DNA of 64,000 bases from Methyloversatilis universalis FAM5 (GTDB lineage Bacteria; Pseudomonadota; Gammaproteobacteria; Burkholderiales; Rhodocyclaceae): assembly GCF_000214035.2 (NCBI RefSeq), contig NZ_AFHG01000052.1, positions 591,964 to 655,963 on the forward strand, written 5' to 3'. A program made the translations under genes and the position numbers. The notes under the pieces were generated by a model. The model was given only the letters and a program-made list of their open reading frames with translations, ran no database searches and had not been told where the DNA came from. Shown piece after piece: positions 35,520-44,327 of the stretch (position 1 is the stretch's first letter; every line of letters begins with the position of its first letter).

Positions 35520-36761
35520 TCAGGCGGACTGCAGCCGGGCCACGCGCAGCGCGGCCGGCGGGTGGGAATCGTAGAACTGCGAATACAGCGGGTCCGGCGT
35601 CAGCGTGGACGCGTTGTCGCGGTACAGCTTGACCAGCGCGGCGACCAGCCAGTCGGCCCGGGTCTGGGCGACCGCGTAGGCGTCGGCCTCGAATTCGTGC
35701 TTGCGCGACATGAGCTTGAGCAGCGGCGACAGCGGGAAGCTGAACACCGGAATCACCAGCGCGAACAGCGTGAGCGCCATCGCGTGGCCCCAGCTGGCCG
35801 GTTCCGCCACACCCAGTTCGGTGAAGAACCATGGCGCATCGACCAGCCAGCCGAGCAGCGCGAAGAAGGCGAAGCTGCCGGCGGCGATCCAGCCGACGCG
35901 CTTCCAGATGTGGTGGTGCTTGTAGTGGCCCAGTTCGTGCGCCAGCACCGCTTCGATCTCGTCCGCGCCGAGGCGGTTGAGCAGGGTGTCGAAGAACACG
36001 ATGCGCTTGCCCTTGCCGAAGCCGGTGAAGTAGGCGTTGCCGTGCGCCGAGCGGCGCGAGCCGTCCATCACGAACAGGCCGTCGGAGCGGAAGCCGCAGC
36101 GCTCGAGCAGCGACTCGATGCGGCTGCGCAGTTCGCCGGCCGGCATCGGCTCGAACTTGTTGAACATGGGCGCGATGAAGGTGGGATAGATCACCATCAG
36201 CGCGAGGCTGAAACTGAGCCAGAAGGCCCAGGCCCACACCCACCAGGCCACGCCCAGGCTGTCCATGATCCACAGCACCGCGGCCACCGCCGGTGCACCG
36301 ATGGCGGCACCGACCAGGCCGTGCTTGATCTGGTCGCCGAAGAACATGCCCAGCGTCATCTTGTTGAAGCCGAAGCCCTGTTCGATCACGAAGGTGCGCC
36401 ACAGCAGTACCGGCAGCTCGATCAGCGACGACGCAAAGGTGACGATGCCGATGAACACCAGATCGCGCAGCATGCCGCTGCCGGCCAGACCGGTGGCGAC
36501 ATCGAACATCCACTGCAGGCCGCCGCCCAGCGTCAGCACCGCCAGCCACAGCGCGCCGATGATCACGTCGGCCCGCGCCAGGCCGGCGCGGGCGACGGTG
36601 TAGTCGGCCGCCTTCTGGTGGGCTTCGAGCGGAATCGCGTCACGGAAGGCAAGCGGCACCTCGCCGCGGTGAGCGGCCACGTGCGAGCGGTGGCGTGTGG
36701 CCAGCCACAGGCGCACGGCGCTGGTCAGCACGAGGGCGACGACGAAGATTTCGGTCAGCAT
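35520..36761 (-). CDS. M48-family membrane metallopeptidase (Ste24/CAAX-protease-like)
   Basis: A 413-residue protein with about six membrane helices and the zinc motif AHELGHYKHHH (HExxH). The third ligand lies in the KHEFEADAYAVA helix (ExxxD). FGFNKMTLGMFFGDQIK is the Ste24-family N-terminal element. In bacteria these proteases probably process or degrade membrane proteins; the substrate is unknown. ATG 36761 gives the usual N-terminus MLTEIFVVALVLTSAV; an in-frame upstream start at 36812 is not supported. It diverges from orn. Confidence 0.88.
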   Translation of the reverse strand: MLTEIFVVALVLTSAVRLWLATRHRSHVAAHRGEVPLAFRDAIPLEAHQKAADYTVARAGLARADVIIGALWLAVLTLGGGLQWMFDVATGLAGSGMLRDLVFIGIVTFASSLIELPVLLWRTFVIEQGFGFNKMTLGMFFGDQIKHGLVGAAIGAPAVAAVLWIMDSLGVAWWVWAWAFWLSFSLALMVIYPTFIAPMFNKFEPMPAGELRSRIESLLERCGFRSDGLFVMDGSRRSAHGNAYFTGFGKGKRIVFFDTLLNRLGADEIEAVLAHELGHYKHHHIWKRVGWIAAGSFAFFALLGWLVDAPWFFTELGVAEPASWGHAMALTLFALVIPVFSFPLSPLLKLMSRKHEFEADAYAVAQTRADWLVAALVKLYRDNASTLTPDPLYSQFYDSHPPAALRVARLQSA

Positions 36762-36931
36762 GATGGGGTGGCCTCGGGTAGGAAACGGTTGTCGGACTGA
36801 TTGCCGACTCAATTGCCAGACTGGGTGTCGGGACTGAATTTAGACTCAGTCCAGGTCACGCGAGTGTGACAAAATCGGGCCGCTCCGCGTTCGGACGAAC
36901 GCATTAATCCCGCTTGGAAATTTTCTCGATT

Positions 36932-37480
36932 ATGGCACAGGACCCCTCCCATCTCGTCTGGCTGGACATGGAAATGACCGGTCTGGATCCGGACAACGAC
37001 CGCGTGATCGAACTGGCGTGCGTGGTCACGAACGCGCAGCTCGAAGTGATCGCCGAAGGGCCGGTGCTGGTGGTGCATCAGTCCGACGAGGTGCTCAACG
37101 GCATGGACAAGTGGAACACCTCCACTCACGGCAAGTCGGGCCTGACCGACCGCGTGCGCGCATCGACGCTGGACGAGGCGGCCGCCGAAGCGCAGATGAT
37201 CGCCTTCCTGAGCCAGTACGTGCCGGAACGCAGCAGCCCGATCTGCGGCAATTCGATCTGCCAGGACCGCCGCTTCCTCGCGCGCCACATGCCCGGACTG
37301 GAAGCGTGGTTCCACTACCGCAACCTGGACGTGTCCACGCTGAAGGAACTGTGCCGGCGCTGGCGTCCGGAGCTGTCGGGTCAGTTCAAGAAGGCGCAGC
37401 GTCATGAGGCGCTGGCCGACATCTACGAATCGATCGACGAACTGAAGTTCTACCGCGAACACTTCCTGCGCATGGAATGA
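36932..37480 (+). CDS. orn: Oligoribonuclease
   Basis: A 182-residue DEDDh 3'-5' exonuclease, close to the usual 181. Motifs are [13 protein letters not shown] (DxE), [11 protein letters not shown] (Asp), and [15 protein letters not shown] (H-x4-D). It degrades the last 2-5 nt of RNA, and also pGpG in c-di-GMP turnover, which may matter to pel control. ATG 36932 matches the family start ([10 protein letters not shown]); TTG 36914 would add six residues. Confidence 0.96.
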   Translation: MAQDPSHLVWLDMEMTGLDPDNDRVIELACVVTNAQLEVIAEGPVLVVHQSDEVLNGMDKWNTSTHGKSGLTDRVRASTLDEAAAEAQMIAFLSQYVPERSSPICGNSICQDRRFLARHMPGLEAWFHYRNLDVSTLKELCRRWRPELSGQFKKAQRHEALADIYESIDELKFYREHFLRME

Positions 37481-37484
37481 GGCG

Positions 37485-39110
37485 ATGAGCACGCTCCGCA
37501 TCGCTGTGGCCCAGCTGAACTGCGTGGTCGGCGATCTCGACCACAACGCCGCGCTCATCCTGGACGCCGCCCGCCGGGCGGCGGAGCAGGGCGCCGATCT
37601 GCTGCTGACGCCGGAACTGGCGCTGTGCGGCTACCCGCCGGAAGACCTGCTGCTGCGGCCGGATTTCCACCGCGCCTGCGCGCGCCAGCTCGCCCGCATC
37701 GCGGCCGGCGCGCCGGCGGGACTGGCGCTGCTGGTCGGGCATCCGCATCGTGAGGACGACCGCCTGTACAACGCCGCCAGCCTGATCCGGGGCGGGCAGG
37801 TCGAGGCCACCTATCGCAAGATGCGGCTGCCGAATTACGAGGTGTTCGACGAGGAACGCTATTTCGATGCCGGCACCGATGCTCTGGTGGTCGACATCGC
37901 CGGCGTGAAGGTGGGCGTGAACATCTGCGCCGACGTGTGGGAGCCGGGCGCGCCTGAAGCCGCGGCCGCCGCCGGGGCCCAGGTGCTGGCGGTGCTCAAT
38001 GCGTCGCCCTGGCACCTGAACAAGCCGGTTACCCGCGAACAGGTGGTGGGCGAGCGGATCGCCGCCACCGGTCTGCCGGTCGTGTACTGCAATCTGGTCG
38101 GCGGACAGGACGAGCTGGTGTTCGACGGCGCCTCGTTCGCGCTCGACCGCAGCGCTCGTCTGGTCTGGCGCGCGCCGCACTGCCAGGAGCATTTCGCGCT
38201 GGTCGAACTGCGTGACGGCGATGTGCTGCCGCAGCCGCTGCCGCAGCAGTCCACGGTGGAACAGGACTGTTACGAGGCGCTGGTGCTGGGCGTGCGCGAC
38301 TACCTCGGCAAGAACGGTTTCAGGTCCGCGCTGATCGGGCTTTCGGGCGGTGTCGATTCGGCGCTCACGCTGTGCATCGCGGTCGACGCGCTGGGTGCGG
38401 ACCGGGTGCGCGCGGTCATGATGCCCTCGCCCTACACCGCGCAGATGAGTCTCGACGATTCGCGCGCGCTGGTGAAGAACCTCGGCGTGCAGTACGACGA
38501 AGTGTCGATCGCGCCGGCCATGGCCACCTTCGAACAGATGCTGAAGCCGCTGTTCGGCGACGCGGCGGCCGACACCACCGAAGAGAACGTGCAGGCCCGC
38601 GCCCGCATGATCATGCTGATGGCACTGTCGAACAAGACCGGCGCCATCGTGCTCACCACCGGCAACAAGAGCGAAATGGCGGTAGGCTACTCGACGCTGT
38701 ACGGCGATCTGGCCGGCGGTTTCGCGGTGATCAAGGACATCTTCAAGACCTTCGTCTATCGCTTGTGCGACTGGCGAAACAGCGTGCGGCACGACATTCC
38801 GGACAACATCCTGACCCGCGCGCCGTCGGCCGAACTGCGTCCGGACCAGACCGACCAGGACAGTCTGCCGCCGTACGCGGTGCTCGATGCCATCATCGAA
38901 GCCTATATGGAGCGCGACGAGTCGCCGCGCGACATCATCGCGCGCGGCTTCGCAGAGGCGGACGTGCGCCGCGTGATCGGCCTGCTCCGGCGCAACGAGT
39001 ACAAGCGCCGGCAGGCACCGCCCGGCGTGCGGGTGACCGAACGCGGCTTCGGCAAGGACTGGCGCTACCCGATCACCAACCGCTACGCCGACGAGTACGA
39101 CGCCAGCTGA
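37485..39110 (+). CDS. nadE: Glutamine-dependent NAD+ synthetase
   Basis: A 541-residue two-domain enzyme. The N-terminal nitrilase-fold glutaminase has the Glu (LTPELALCGYPPED), Lys (TYRKMRLPNY) and Cys (VGVNICADVWEP) triad. The C-terminal synthetase has the PP-loop GLSGGVDSALT. It amidates nicotinic acid adenine dinucleotide with ATP. It starts 4 bases after orn and is probably co-transcribed. A 14-bp near-perfect duplication covers its stop codon. Confidence 0.95.
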   Translation: MSTLRIAVAQLNCVVGDLDHNAALILDAARRAAEQGADLLLTPELALCGYPPEDLLLRPDFHRACARQLARIAAGAPAGLALLVGHPHREDDRLYNAASLIRGGQVEATYRKMRLPNYEVFDEERYFDAGTDALVVDIAGVKVGVNICADVWEPGAPEAAAAAGAQVLAVLNASPWHLNKPVTREQVVGERIAATGLPVVYCNLVGGQDELVFDGASFALDRSARLVWRAPHCQEHFALVELRDGDVLPQPLPQQSTVEQDCYEALVLGVRDYLGKNGFRSALIGLSGGVDSALTLCIAVDALGADRVRAVMMPSPYTAQMSLDDSRALVKNLGVQYDEVSIAPAMATFEQMLKPLFGDAAADTTEENVQARARMIMLMALSNKTGAIVLTTGNKSEMAVGYSTLYGDLAGGFAVIKDIFKTFVYRLCDWRNSVRHDIPDNILTRAPSAELRPDQTDQDSLPPYAVLDAIIEAYMERDESPRDIIARGFAEADVRRVIGLLRRNEYKRRQAPPGVRVTERGFGKDWRYPITNRYADEYDAS

Positions 39111-39126
39111 GCGACGCCACCTGAGC
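39099..39126 (+). repeat. 14-bp tandem duplication across the nadE stop
   Basis: GACGCCAGCTGAGC (39099-39112) is followed directly by GACGCCACCTGAGC (39113-39126), one mismatch. The first copy holds the nadE stop. The remaining 170 bases to the next gene hold no clear gene or promoter. Confidence 0.6.
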
Positions 39127-39300
39127 GCCGCTGGCCGTCTCCACAATTCGCACACATACGCTCGACAGTCACTCAAGGTTCCCTGTCCAGACTGCAGGCT
39201 CCGCACACCGGCGCATCGCGCCCGGTGCTGCGGATGACCGGCCCGCGCCCGGCACCGCCGGCGGCCGCCCCGCATGATCTGGATATGGAGTGCTCGAGAG

Positions 39301-40668
39301 ATGAATGAACAGCTGCTGGCTGACGAAGCGACCTATTGCTCCTTCGGAGACACGGTCCACTATGTGAACCCGCCCAAGGTGTTCGCCGGATGCGAAGGCA
39401 GCTACATGTTCGACGAGGCGGGCACGCCCTATCTGGACCTCCAGATGTGGTACTCCGCGGTGAATTTCGGTTACCGCAACAAGCGCCTCGAAGACGTGAT
39501 GAAGCGGCAGCTCGAAACGCTGCCGCAGATCGCCAGCCAGTACCTGCATCCGACCAAGATCGAACTGGCGAAGTGGATCGCGCAGGACGCGCAGCGCAAG
39601 TGGGGCCGGCCGGGCCGGGTGCATTTCAACGTCGGCGGTGCGCAGGCGATCGAGGATTCGCTGAAGATCGTGCGCAACGCCAGCCAGGGCAAGAGCCTGA
39701 TGTTCGCCTTCGAGGGCGGCTATCACGGCCGCACGCTGGGCGCCTCAAGCATCACCTCCAGCTACCGCTACCGCCGCCGCTTCGGTCACTTCGGTGACCG
39801 CGCGCAGTTCATTCCATTCCCCTATCCCTTCCGTCGCCCCAAGGGCATGACCTCGGAAGAATACGCGGACGCCATCGTCGCCGAGTTCGCGCGCAAGTTC
39901 GAGAACGAGTACCACGCGGTGTGGGACCCGAAAACCCGCCAGTGCGAATACGCCGCCTTCTACGTCGAACCGATCCAGGGCACCGGCGGCTATGTGGTGC
40001 CGCCGGCCAATTTCTACACCGGCCTGAAAAAGGTGCTGGACGAGCACGGCATCCTGATGGTGGTGGATGAAATACAGATGGGTTTCTGGCGCACCGGCAA
40101 GCTGTGGTCGATCGAGAACTTCGGCGTCGAACCGGACGTGCTGGTGTTCGCCAAGGCGCTCACCAACGGCCTGAATCCGCTGTCCGGCCTGTGGGCGCGC
40201 GAGGAACTGATCAACCCGACCGTGTTCCCGCCCGGCTCGACCCATTCCACCTTCGCGTCCAACCCGCTGGGTACCGCGCTGGGTCTGGAAGTGCTGAAGA
40301 TGACCGCCGAGGTCGATTACGGCGCCAAGGTGCGCGCCAGCGGTGCCTACTTCCTCGAAGGCCTGAAGGACCTGCAGAAGCGGCACCCGGAAATCGGCGA
40401 TGTCGACGGTCTGGGTCTGGCGCTGCGCGCCGAAATCTGTACCGCCGACGGATTCACGCCCAACCGTGCGCTGCTCGATCGCATGGTGGACATCGGCCTC
40501 AGCGGCCGGCTCGAATACCAGGGCCGGCGCGCCGGACTGGTGCTGGATGTCGGCGGCTACTACAAGAACGTCATCACCTTCGCGCCCTCGCTCGAAATCA
40601 CCCGCGCCGAGATCGACGAAGCCATGGTGCTGCTCGACCAGCTGCTGGTGTACGCCAAGCGTCCGTGA
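39301..40668 (+). CDS. Class III PLP-dependent aminotransferase (accessory, not ArgD)
   Basis: A 455-residue fold-type I aminotransferase. It has QMWYSAVNFGYRNKR near the substrate entrance, FNVGGAQAIEDSLKIVRN (PLP phosphate), EGGYHGRTLGASS, VVDEIQMGFWRTG (the Asp) and VFAKALTNGLNPLSG (Schiff-base Lys). It probably moves an amino group to or from an omega-amino acid, diamine or keto acid; the exact substrate cannot be read. It is the first of three overlapping rightward genes and is much longer and quite different from the argD product in this window. Ribosome-binding GGAG/GAGAG precedes the ATG. Confidence 0.85.
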   Translation: MNEQLLADEATYCSFGDTVHYVNPPKVFAGCEGSYMFDEAGTPYLDLQMWYSAVNFGYRNKRLEDVMKRQLETLPQIASQYLHPTKIELAKWIAQDAQRKWGRPGRVHFNVGGAQAIEDSLKIVRNASQGKSLMFAFEGGYHGRTLGASSITSSYRYRRRFGHFGDRAQFIPFPYPFRRPKGMTSEEYADAIVAEFARKFENEYHAVWDPKTRQCEYAAFYVEPIQGTGGYVVPPANFYTGLKKVLDEHGILMVVDEIQMGFWRTGKLWSIENFGVEPDVLVFAKALTNGLNPLSGLWAREELINPTVFPPGSTHSTFASNPLGTALGLEVLKMTAEVDYGAKVRASGAYFLEGLKDLQKRHPEIGDVDGLGLALRAEICTADGFTPNRALLDRMVDIGLSGRLEYQGRRAGLVLDVGGYYKNVITFAPSLEITRAEIDEAMVLLDQLLVYAKRP

Positions 40669-41750
40669 GCACCGCCCGGGAGGAGGGGCACACTGCCTTC
40701 CAGCTCGAACCCGACGCGCTGATCGAAGCCTTCCGTGCACATCCGCCGGAAGGTTTCGAGGTGCTCGCCGGGCGGCCGCTGCTGTTCGCCGCGCCCTTCG
40801 ATCTGCTCACCACCGCCGACCCCGCGCTTAAGCGCCGGCTGGCGCGGCTGCCGCTTTACCGTCTGTGGTCACGGCTGCTGCGTCTGCGTACCGCCTTCTT
40901 CGGTGCGACCGTGTCCGAGTACCTGCCCTGGCCGCGCGCCGACCGCGCGCAGGCGCAGCTGCGCCGCGTGCTGTCTGACTGGGCGCCGCGCTATCCGCTG
41001 CTCATCGTGAAGGACCTGCCGCTCGCGTCGCCGCTGCTCGGGCCGCGCGACAACGCCTTTGCCGAAGCGCTCGCGCAGGCCTGCGTGCAGGCCGGCTGCA
41101 TTCTGGTCGAAGGCCAGGCGCTGGCCTACGTACCGATCGATTTCGACAGCATCGACGCCTATCTGCAGCGGCTGTCGGCCGGCCGGCGCAAGGATCTGAA
41201 GCGCAAGCTGCGCCAGCGTGCGCGGCTTGAGGTGCGCCGCCGGCCCTGCGGCGATGCCGCGTTCGCGGACGAGGTCGCTGTCGATGCGTACTACGCGCTG
41301 TACGAGGCGGTCTATGCGCAGAGCGAACTGCATTTCGACCGCCTGACCCGCGACTTCTTCGCCACCGTGCTGCGTGACGCCGCGACTGGCGGCATCGTGT
41401 TCGAGTACTGGCTGGACGGCGCACTCGTCGGCTGGAATCTGTGTTTCGAGCATGACGGCCGTCTGGTCGACAAGTACATCGGTCTGCGCTACCCGCAGGC
41501 GCGCGACTGCAATCTCTATTTCGTGAGCTGGATGGTCAATCTCGAATACGCGCTCGAGCGCGGCCTCACCGCCTATGTGGCCGGCTGGAGCGACCCGGGC
41601 GTGAAGGCGCAGCTCGGCGCGCGTTTCACCTTCACCCGGCACGCGGTGCACGTGCGCAATCCGCTGCTGCGGGCGCTGGCCCGGCGCTTTGCCGGTCATT
41701 TCGAAAGCGACCGCATCTGGCAGGCGGAACGGGAAGGAGACGCGGCGTGA
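40665..41750 (+). CDS. FemAB/GNAT-like acyltransferase
   Basis: A 361-residue cytosolic protein, start GTG 40665 overlapping the upstream stop by 4 bases (GTGA). The central region LQRLSAGRRKDLKRKLRQRA and the C-terminal GGIVFEYWLDGALVGWNLCF, YIGLRYPQARDCNLYFVSWM and VAGWSDPGVKAQLGARF segments resemble the Acetyltransf_6/FemAB-like group, where an acyl or aminoacyl group is put on an amine. Recognition is by pattern; I could not confirm a subfamily. Tight coupling with the aminotransferase and arginase-fold genes suggests it acylates an intermediate they make or use. Confidence 0.7.
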   Translation: MSTAREEGHTAFQLEPDALIEAFRAHPPEGFEVLAGRPLLFAAPFDLLTTADPALKRRLARLPLYRLWSRLLRLRTAFFGATVSEYLPWPRADRAQAQLRRVLSDWAPRYPLLIVKDLPLASPLLGPRDNAFAEALAQACVQAGCILVEGQALAYVPIDFDSIDAYLQRLSAGRRKDLKRKLRQRARLEVRRRPCGDAAFADEVAVDAYYALYEAVYAQSELHFDRLTRDFFATVLRDAATGGIVFEYWLDGALVGWNLCFEHDGRLVDKYIGLRYPQARDCNLYFVSWMVNLEYALERGLTAYVAGWSDPGVKAQLGARFTFTRHAVHVRNPLLRALARRFAGHFESDRIWQAEREGDAA

Positions 41751-42655
41751 CGCTGCAGTCCCGCATTCCGGTGGTGCTGGACGTGGACGGCGCGGTCGGT
41801 GCGCTCGACGGCGAACTGCGGATTGCGCTGAGCGACCGGCAGGAAGCGCTGCGCTTCGGCTGTTCCGCGCGCCAGCTGGACCAGCTCGCCCGCGACCTCG
41901 CGCAGCTGCTGCCGGCGGTCCGGCGCACCGGCACCACCTTCATCGGCAGCGGCGATTTCCATCATCTGAGCGTGCCGCTCATCCTGCGCTGCGCACGGGC
42001 GCTGCACGCGCGCACCGGCCAGCGCCTGCGCGTGGTGGTGCTCGACAACCATCCGGACAATATGCGTTTCCCGTTCGGCGTGCACTGCGGCTCGTGGGTT
42101 CGGCAGGTGGCGATGGATGAGGCGGTGAGCCACGTCCATGTGGCCGGCATCACCTCGGCCGACATCAGCGTCGCCCACTGCTGGGAAAACCGGCTGCAGC
42201 CGCTGCGGGCCGGCAAGCTGAGCTACTGGAGCTGTGGCGTCGACACCCGCTGGGCGCGCTGGCTCGGGCTGGACCATGCCTTTCACGCGCACCGCGACGG
42301 CGCCGAACTGGTGGCCGCGCTGACCGCCCATCTGGTGGCGCGACCCGAACCCACCTATCTGTCCATCGACAAGGACGTGCTGTCCACCGCCGTGGTCCAG
42401 ACCAACTGGGATCAGGGCGTGCTCACGCTGGAGCAGGCCGGCGCGGTGATCGACGTGCTCACGGGCTGCATCGAAGGCAGCGACATCACCGGCGAAATTT
42501 CCAGTCACCGCTACGCCACGCTGTGGAAGCGCCTGCTGAGCGGTCTGGACGGGCAGGACATCGATCTGACCGCCGCCGCGATCGACGGCGGTCAGGGTCG
42601 CCAGCACGAGGTGAACCGCGCGCTGATCGCCCGCATCGCCGCGGCGGGCGGCTGA
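41747..42655 (+). CDS. Arginase/ureohydrolase-fold protein
   Basis: A 302-residue protein, start GTG 41747 with GTGA overlap. Three motifs match the binuclear Mn site of ureohydrolases: GSGDFHHLS (for GGDH), VVVLDNHPDN (D-x-H-x-D) and LSIDKDVL (S-x-D-x-D). The usual downstream DP and Glu elements differ (TNWDQGVLT, TGEISSH), so it is a divergent subfamily and not a standard arginase, agmatinase or formiminoglutamase. It may hydrolyse a guanidino or amide compound. Its stop is directly adjacent to the stop of the convergent aminotransferase (TGA|TCA). Confidence 0.75.
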   Translation: MTLQSRIPVVLDVDGAVGALDGELRIALSDRQEALRFGCSARQLDQLARDLAQLLPAVRRTGTTFIGSGDFHHLSVPLILRCARALHARTGQRLRVVVLDNHPDNMRFPFGVHCGSWVRQVAMDEAVSHVHVAGITSADISVAHCWENRLQPLRAGKLSYWSCGVDTRWARWLGLDHAFHAHRDGAELVAALTAHLVARPEPTYLSIDKDVLSTAVVQTNWDQGVLTLEQAGAVIDVLTGCIEGSDITGEISSHRYATLWKRLLSGLDGQDIDLTAAAIDGGQGRQHEVNRALIARIAAAGG

Positions 42656-43915
42656 TCAGTCCGCCACCAGCGCTGCGCACAGGCGCTCGAAGCGTTCGTC
42701 GTCCAGCCATGGGCTGTTGCTCAGCGACAGTACGCGCGCCGCGAAGTCGCGTGCGTTCGGCAGGGCGCCGGCGTCCTGCCAGGGCACGACCGAGGCATAG
42801 CGCCGGTAGTCCGGCAGGGCGTGTGCGAACGGCAGCCCGATGCCGCAGCCGGCGACCCACAGACGATCGAGCAGCCGGTCGCGCCGCGCTGCGTCGCTGA
42901 CCCGCAGCAGCAGCACTGGCCAGATGCCGGCAGCGCCGGGCACCACCGGGCTGTCGCCCAGCACTTCGATGCCCGGCAGGCTTTCCAGCTGCGCGCGGCG
43001 CCGCCGTGCCCGGTCGGTGCAGCCGGCGATGAAGGCGGGCAGGCGGCCGAGCGCGCGCAGGCCCACCGACTGGCGCCAGCGTCCGGGCCGGTGCAGCGGT
43101 ATGCGGAGGTCGAACAGATCGCCGGCGGCATCCACCCGGTCGCCGGCCCGCAGCGCGTTGCGCAGCGGGCGGCCATAGACCACGCCCAGCAGCGCCGGCC
43201 GGTAGCACAGCGCATAGGCGACCAGTTCGAGCGTGCGGCGCAGTTCCCAGCCGGCGTGCCTGCGGGCCAGCGCCTCGCTCGCCCGGGTACAGGCCGCGCG
43301 CAGCGCGGGGTCGCGCGCGGCCAGCACGCCGCCTTCATAGAGCGTGAGACCCTTGCCCACCGCCAGGCTGAAGAAACCGATGTCGCCCTGTGTGCCCACG
43401 CTTTCGGTTCCGATCCGGGCCCCCAGTGCCTGCGCGGCGTCCTCGATCACGAAGGCGCCGGTGCGGCGGGCGAGGGCTGCCGCGCCGGCCACGTCAGTCA
43501 CCCGTCCGGCGAGGTGGGTGGGCAGCACCGCCAGCGTGCGCGCGCCGCACAGTCTTTCCAGATGGTCGAGGTCCATGTCGGGCCGGCCCGGCTGCAGGTC
43601 GCACAGCCGCAGTTCGAGCCCGCAGTGCGCCACCGCGATGGCGACCAGCGGGCAGGTGTAGGCCGGCACGATGACCTCGTTGCGCCCCGGCTGCAGGCGC
43701 TGCAGCGCGGTCAGCGCGATCACCAGCGCGGCGGTGCCCGAACATTCGATGCGCGCCCAGGGCAGGTTGAATGCGCGCGCCAGCCCGCTGGCCAGATCGG
43801 AGTCCGCACCCGGCACGCGGCCGAACAGATCGGACAGTGCCAGCGGCAGCCCCGCGGTCGGCGGCACGCAGCGCTCAGCGGGGCGGCTCACGTGGGGGCT
43901 CAAGTGGCGGCTCAT
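42656..43915 (-). CDS. DegT/DnrJ/EryC1/StrS-family aminotransferase
   Basis: A 419-residue fold-type I PLP enzyme. Family motifs are IECSGTAALVIALTAL, EVIVPAYTCPLVAIAVA, FVIEDAAQALGA (Asp for the pyridine N) and FFSLAVGKGLTLYEGG (Schiff-base Lys). The family transaminates keto-sugars and some small ketones, or acts as a lyase/acyl partner; no sugar nucleotide genes are near. It is the last gene of the nine-gene leftward operon. Its 5' end overlaps the preceding membrane-protein gene by 41 bases inside a 12-bp triple repeat, which offers three in-frame starts (ATG 43915, TTG 43903, GTG 43891). Confidence 0.8.
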   Translation of the reverse strand: MSRHLSPHVSRPAERCVPPTAGLPLALSDLFGRVPGADSDLASGLARAFNLPWARIECSGTAALVIALTALQRLQPGRNEVIVPAYTCPLVAIAVAHCGLELRLCDLQPGRPDMDLDHLERLCGARTLAVLPTHLAGRVTDVAGAAALARRTGAFVIEDAAQALGARIGTESVGTQGDIGFFSLAVGKGLTLYEGGVLAARDPALRAACTRASEALARRHAGWELRRTLELVAYALCYRPALLGVVYGRPLRNALRAGDRVDAAGDLFDLRIPLHRPGRWRQSVGLRALGRLPAFIAGCTDRARRRRAQLESLPGIEVLGDSPVVPGAAGIWPVLLLRVSDAARRDRLLDRLWVAGCGIGLPFAHALPDYRRYASVVPWQDAGALPNARDFAARVLSLSNSPWLDDERFERLCAALVAD

Positions 43916-44327
43916 GTGGCGCCGGCGGCAGGTGTTCCAGCGTGGCGCCGGCGCGTTCGCTTTCGGTTTCGCCGACTGCCAGACAGAGGATGCCGGCCAC
44001 GATGCACAGCGCGCCCAGCAGCTGCAGCGTGCCGATGTGCTCGTCGAACAGCCCGTGCGACAGCAGCAGCACCGACACGATTTCCAGGTGCGAGGCGGCG
44101 AAGGCCGGGCCGATCGGCGCGTGCCGCAGCAGCGTCATCCAGGTGAAGAAGGCGCCGACATAGCCGACGAAAGCGCCGTAGATCCACGGCGCGCCGAAGA
44201 CCCGCAGCAGCCAGGCCGGGCCGAATTCGAGCGGCAGCGCGTAATCGCCCGCCAGCTTGAAGCTGATCTGGGCCAGCGTGTCGAACAGCAGCAGCAGCCC
44301 GAAGCCGATGACATAGAAGCGGCGCAT
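43875..44327 (-). CDS. SMR/EamA-type four-helix membrane protein (second of a pair)
   Basis: A 150-residue protein with four hydrophobic helices: YVIGFGLLLLFDTLAQISFK, WIYGAFVGYVGAFFTWMTLL, FAASHLEIVSVLLLSHGLF and LGALCIVAGILCLAVG. This is the small multidrug resistance/EamA half-size pattern (EmrE/ArnEF-like), usually a dimer. A Pro-rich tail (HEPPLEPPREPPR) comes from a 12-bp tandem repeat. The start shares one base with the upstream stop (TGATG), so the two SMR proteins probably form a heterodimer that flips or exports a small or lipid-linked product. Confidence 0.78.
   Translation of the reverse strand: MRRFYVIGFGLLLLFDTLAQISFKLAGDYALPLEFGPAWLLRVFGAPWIYGAFVGYVGAFFTWMTLLRHAPIGPAFAASHLEIVSVLLLSHGLFDEHIGTLQLLGALCIVAGILCLAVGETESERAGATLEHLPPAPHEPPLEPPREPPR
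43885..43920 (-). repeat. Three tandem 12-bp repeats spanning an overlap of two genes
   Basis: On the plus strand GGCTCACGTGGG, GGCTCAAGTGGC and GGCTCATGTGGC follow without a gap. In the SMR frame they encode the Pro-rich tail; in the aminotransferase frame each unit supplies a start codon (GTG, TTG, ATG). Confidence 0.85.
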
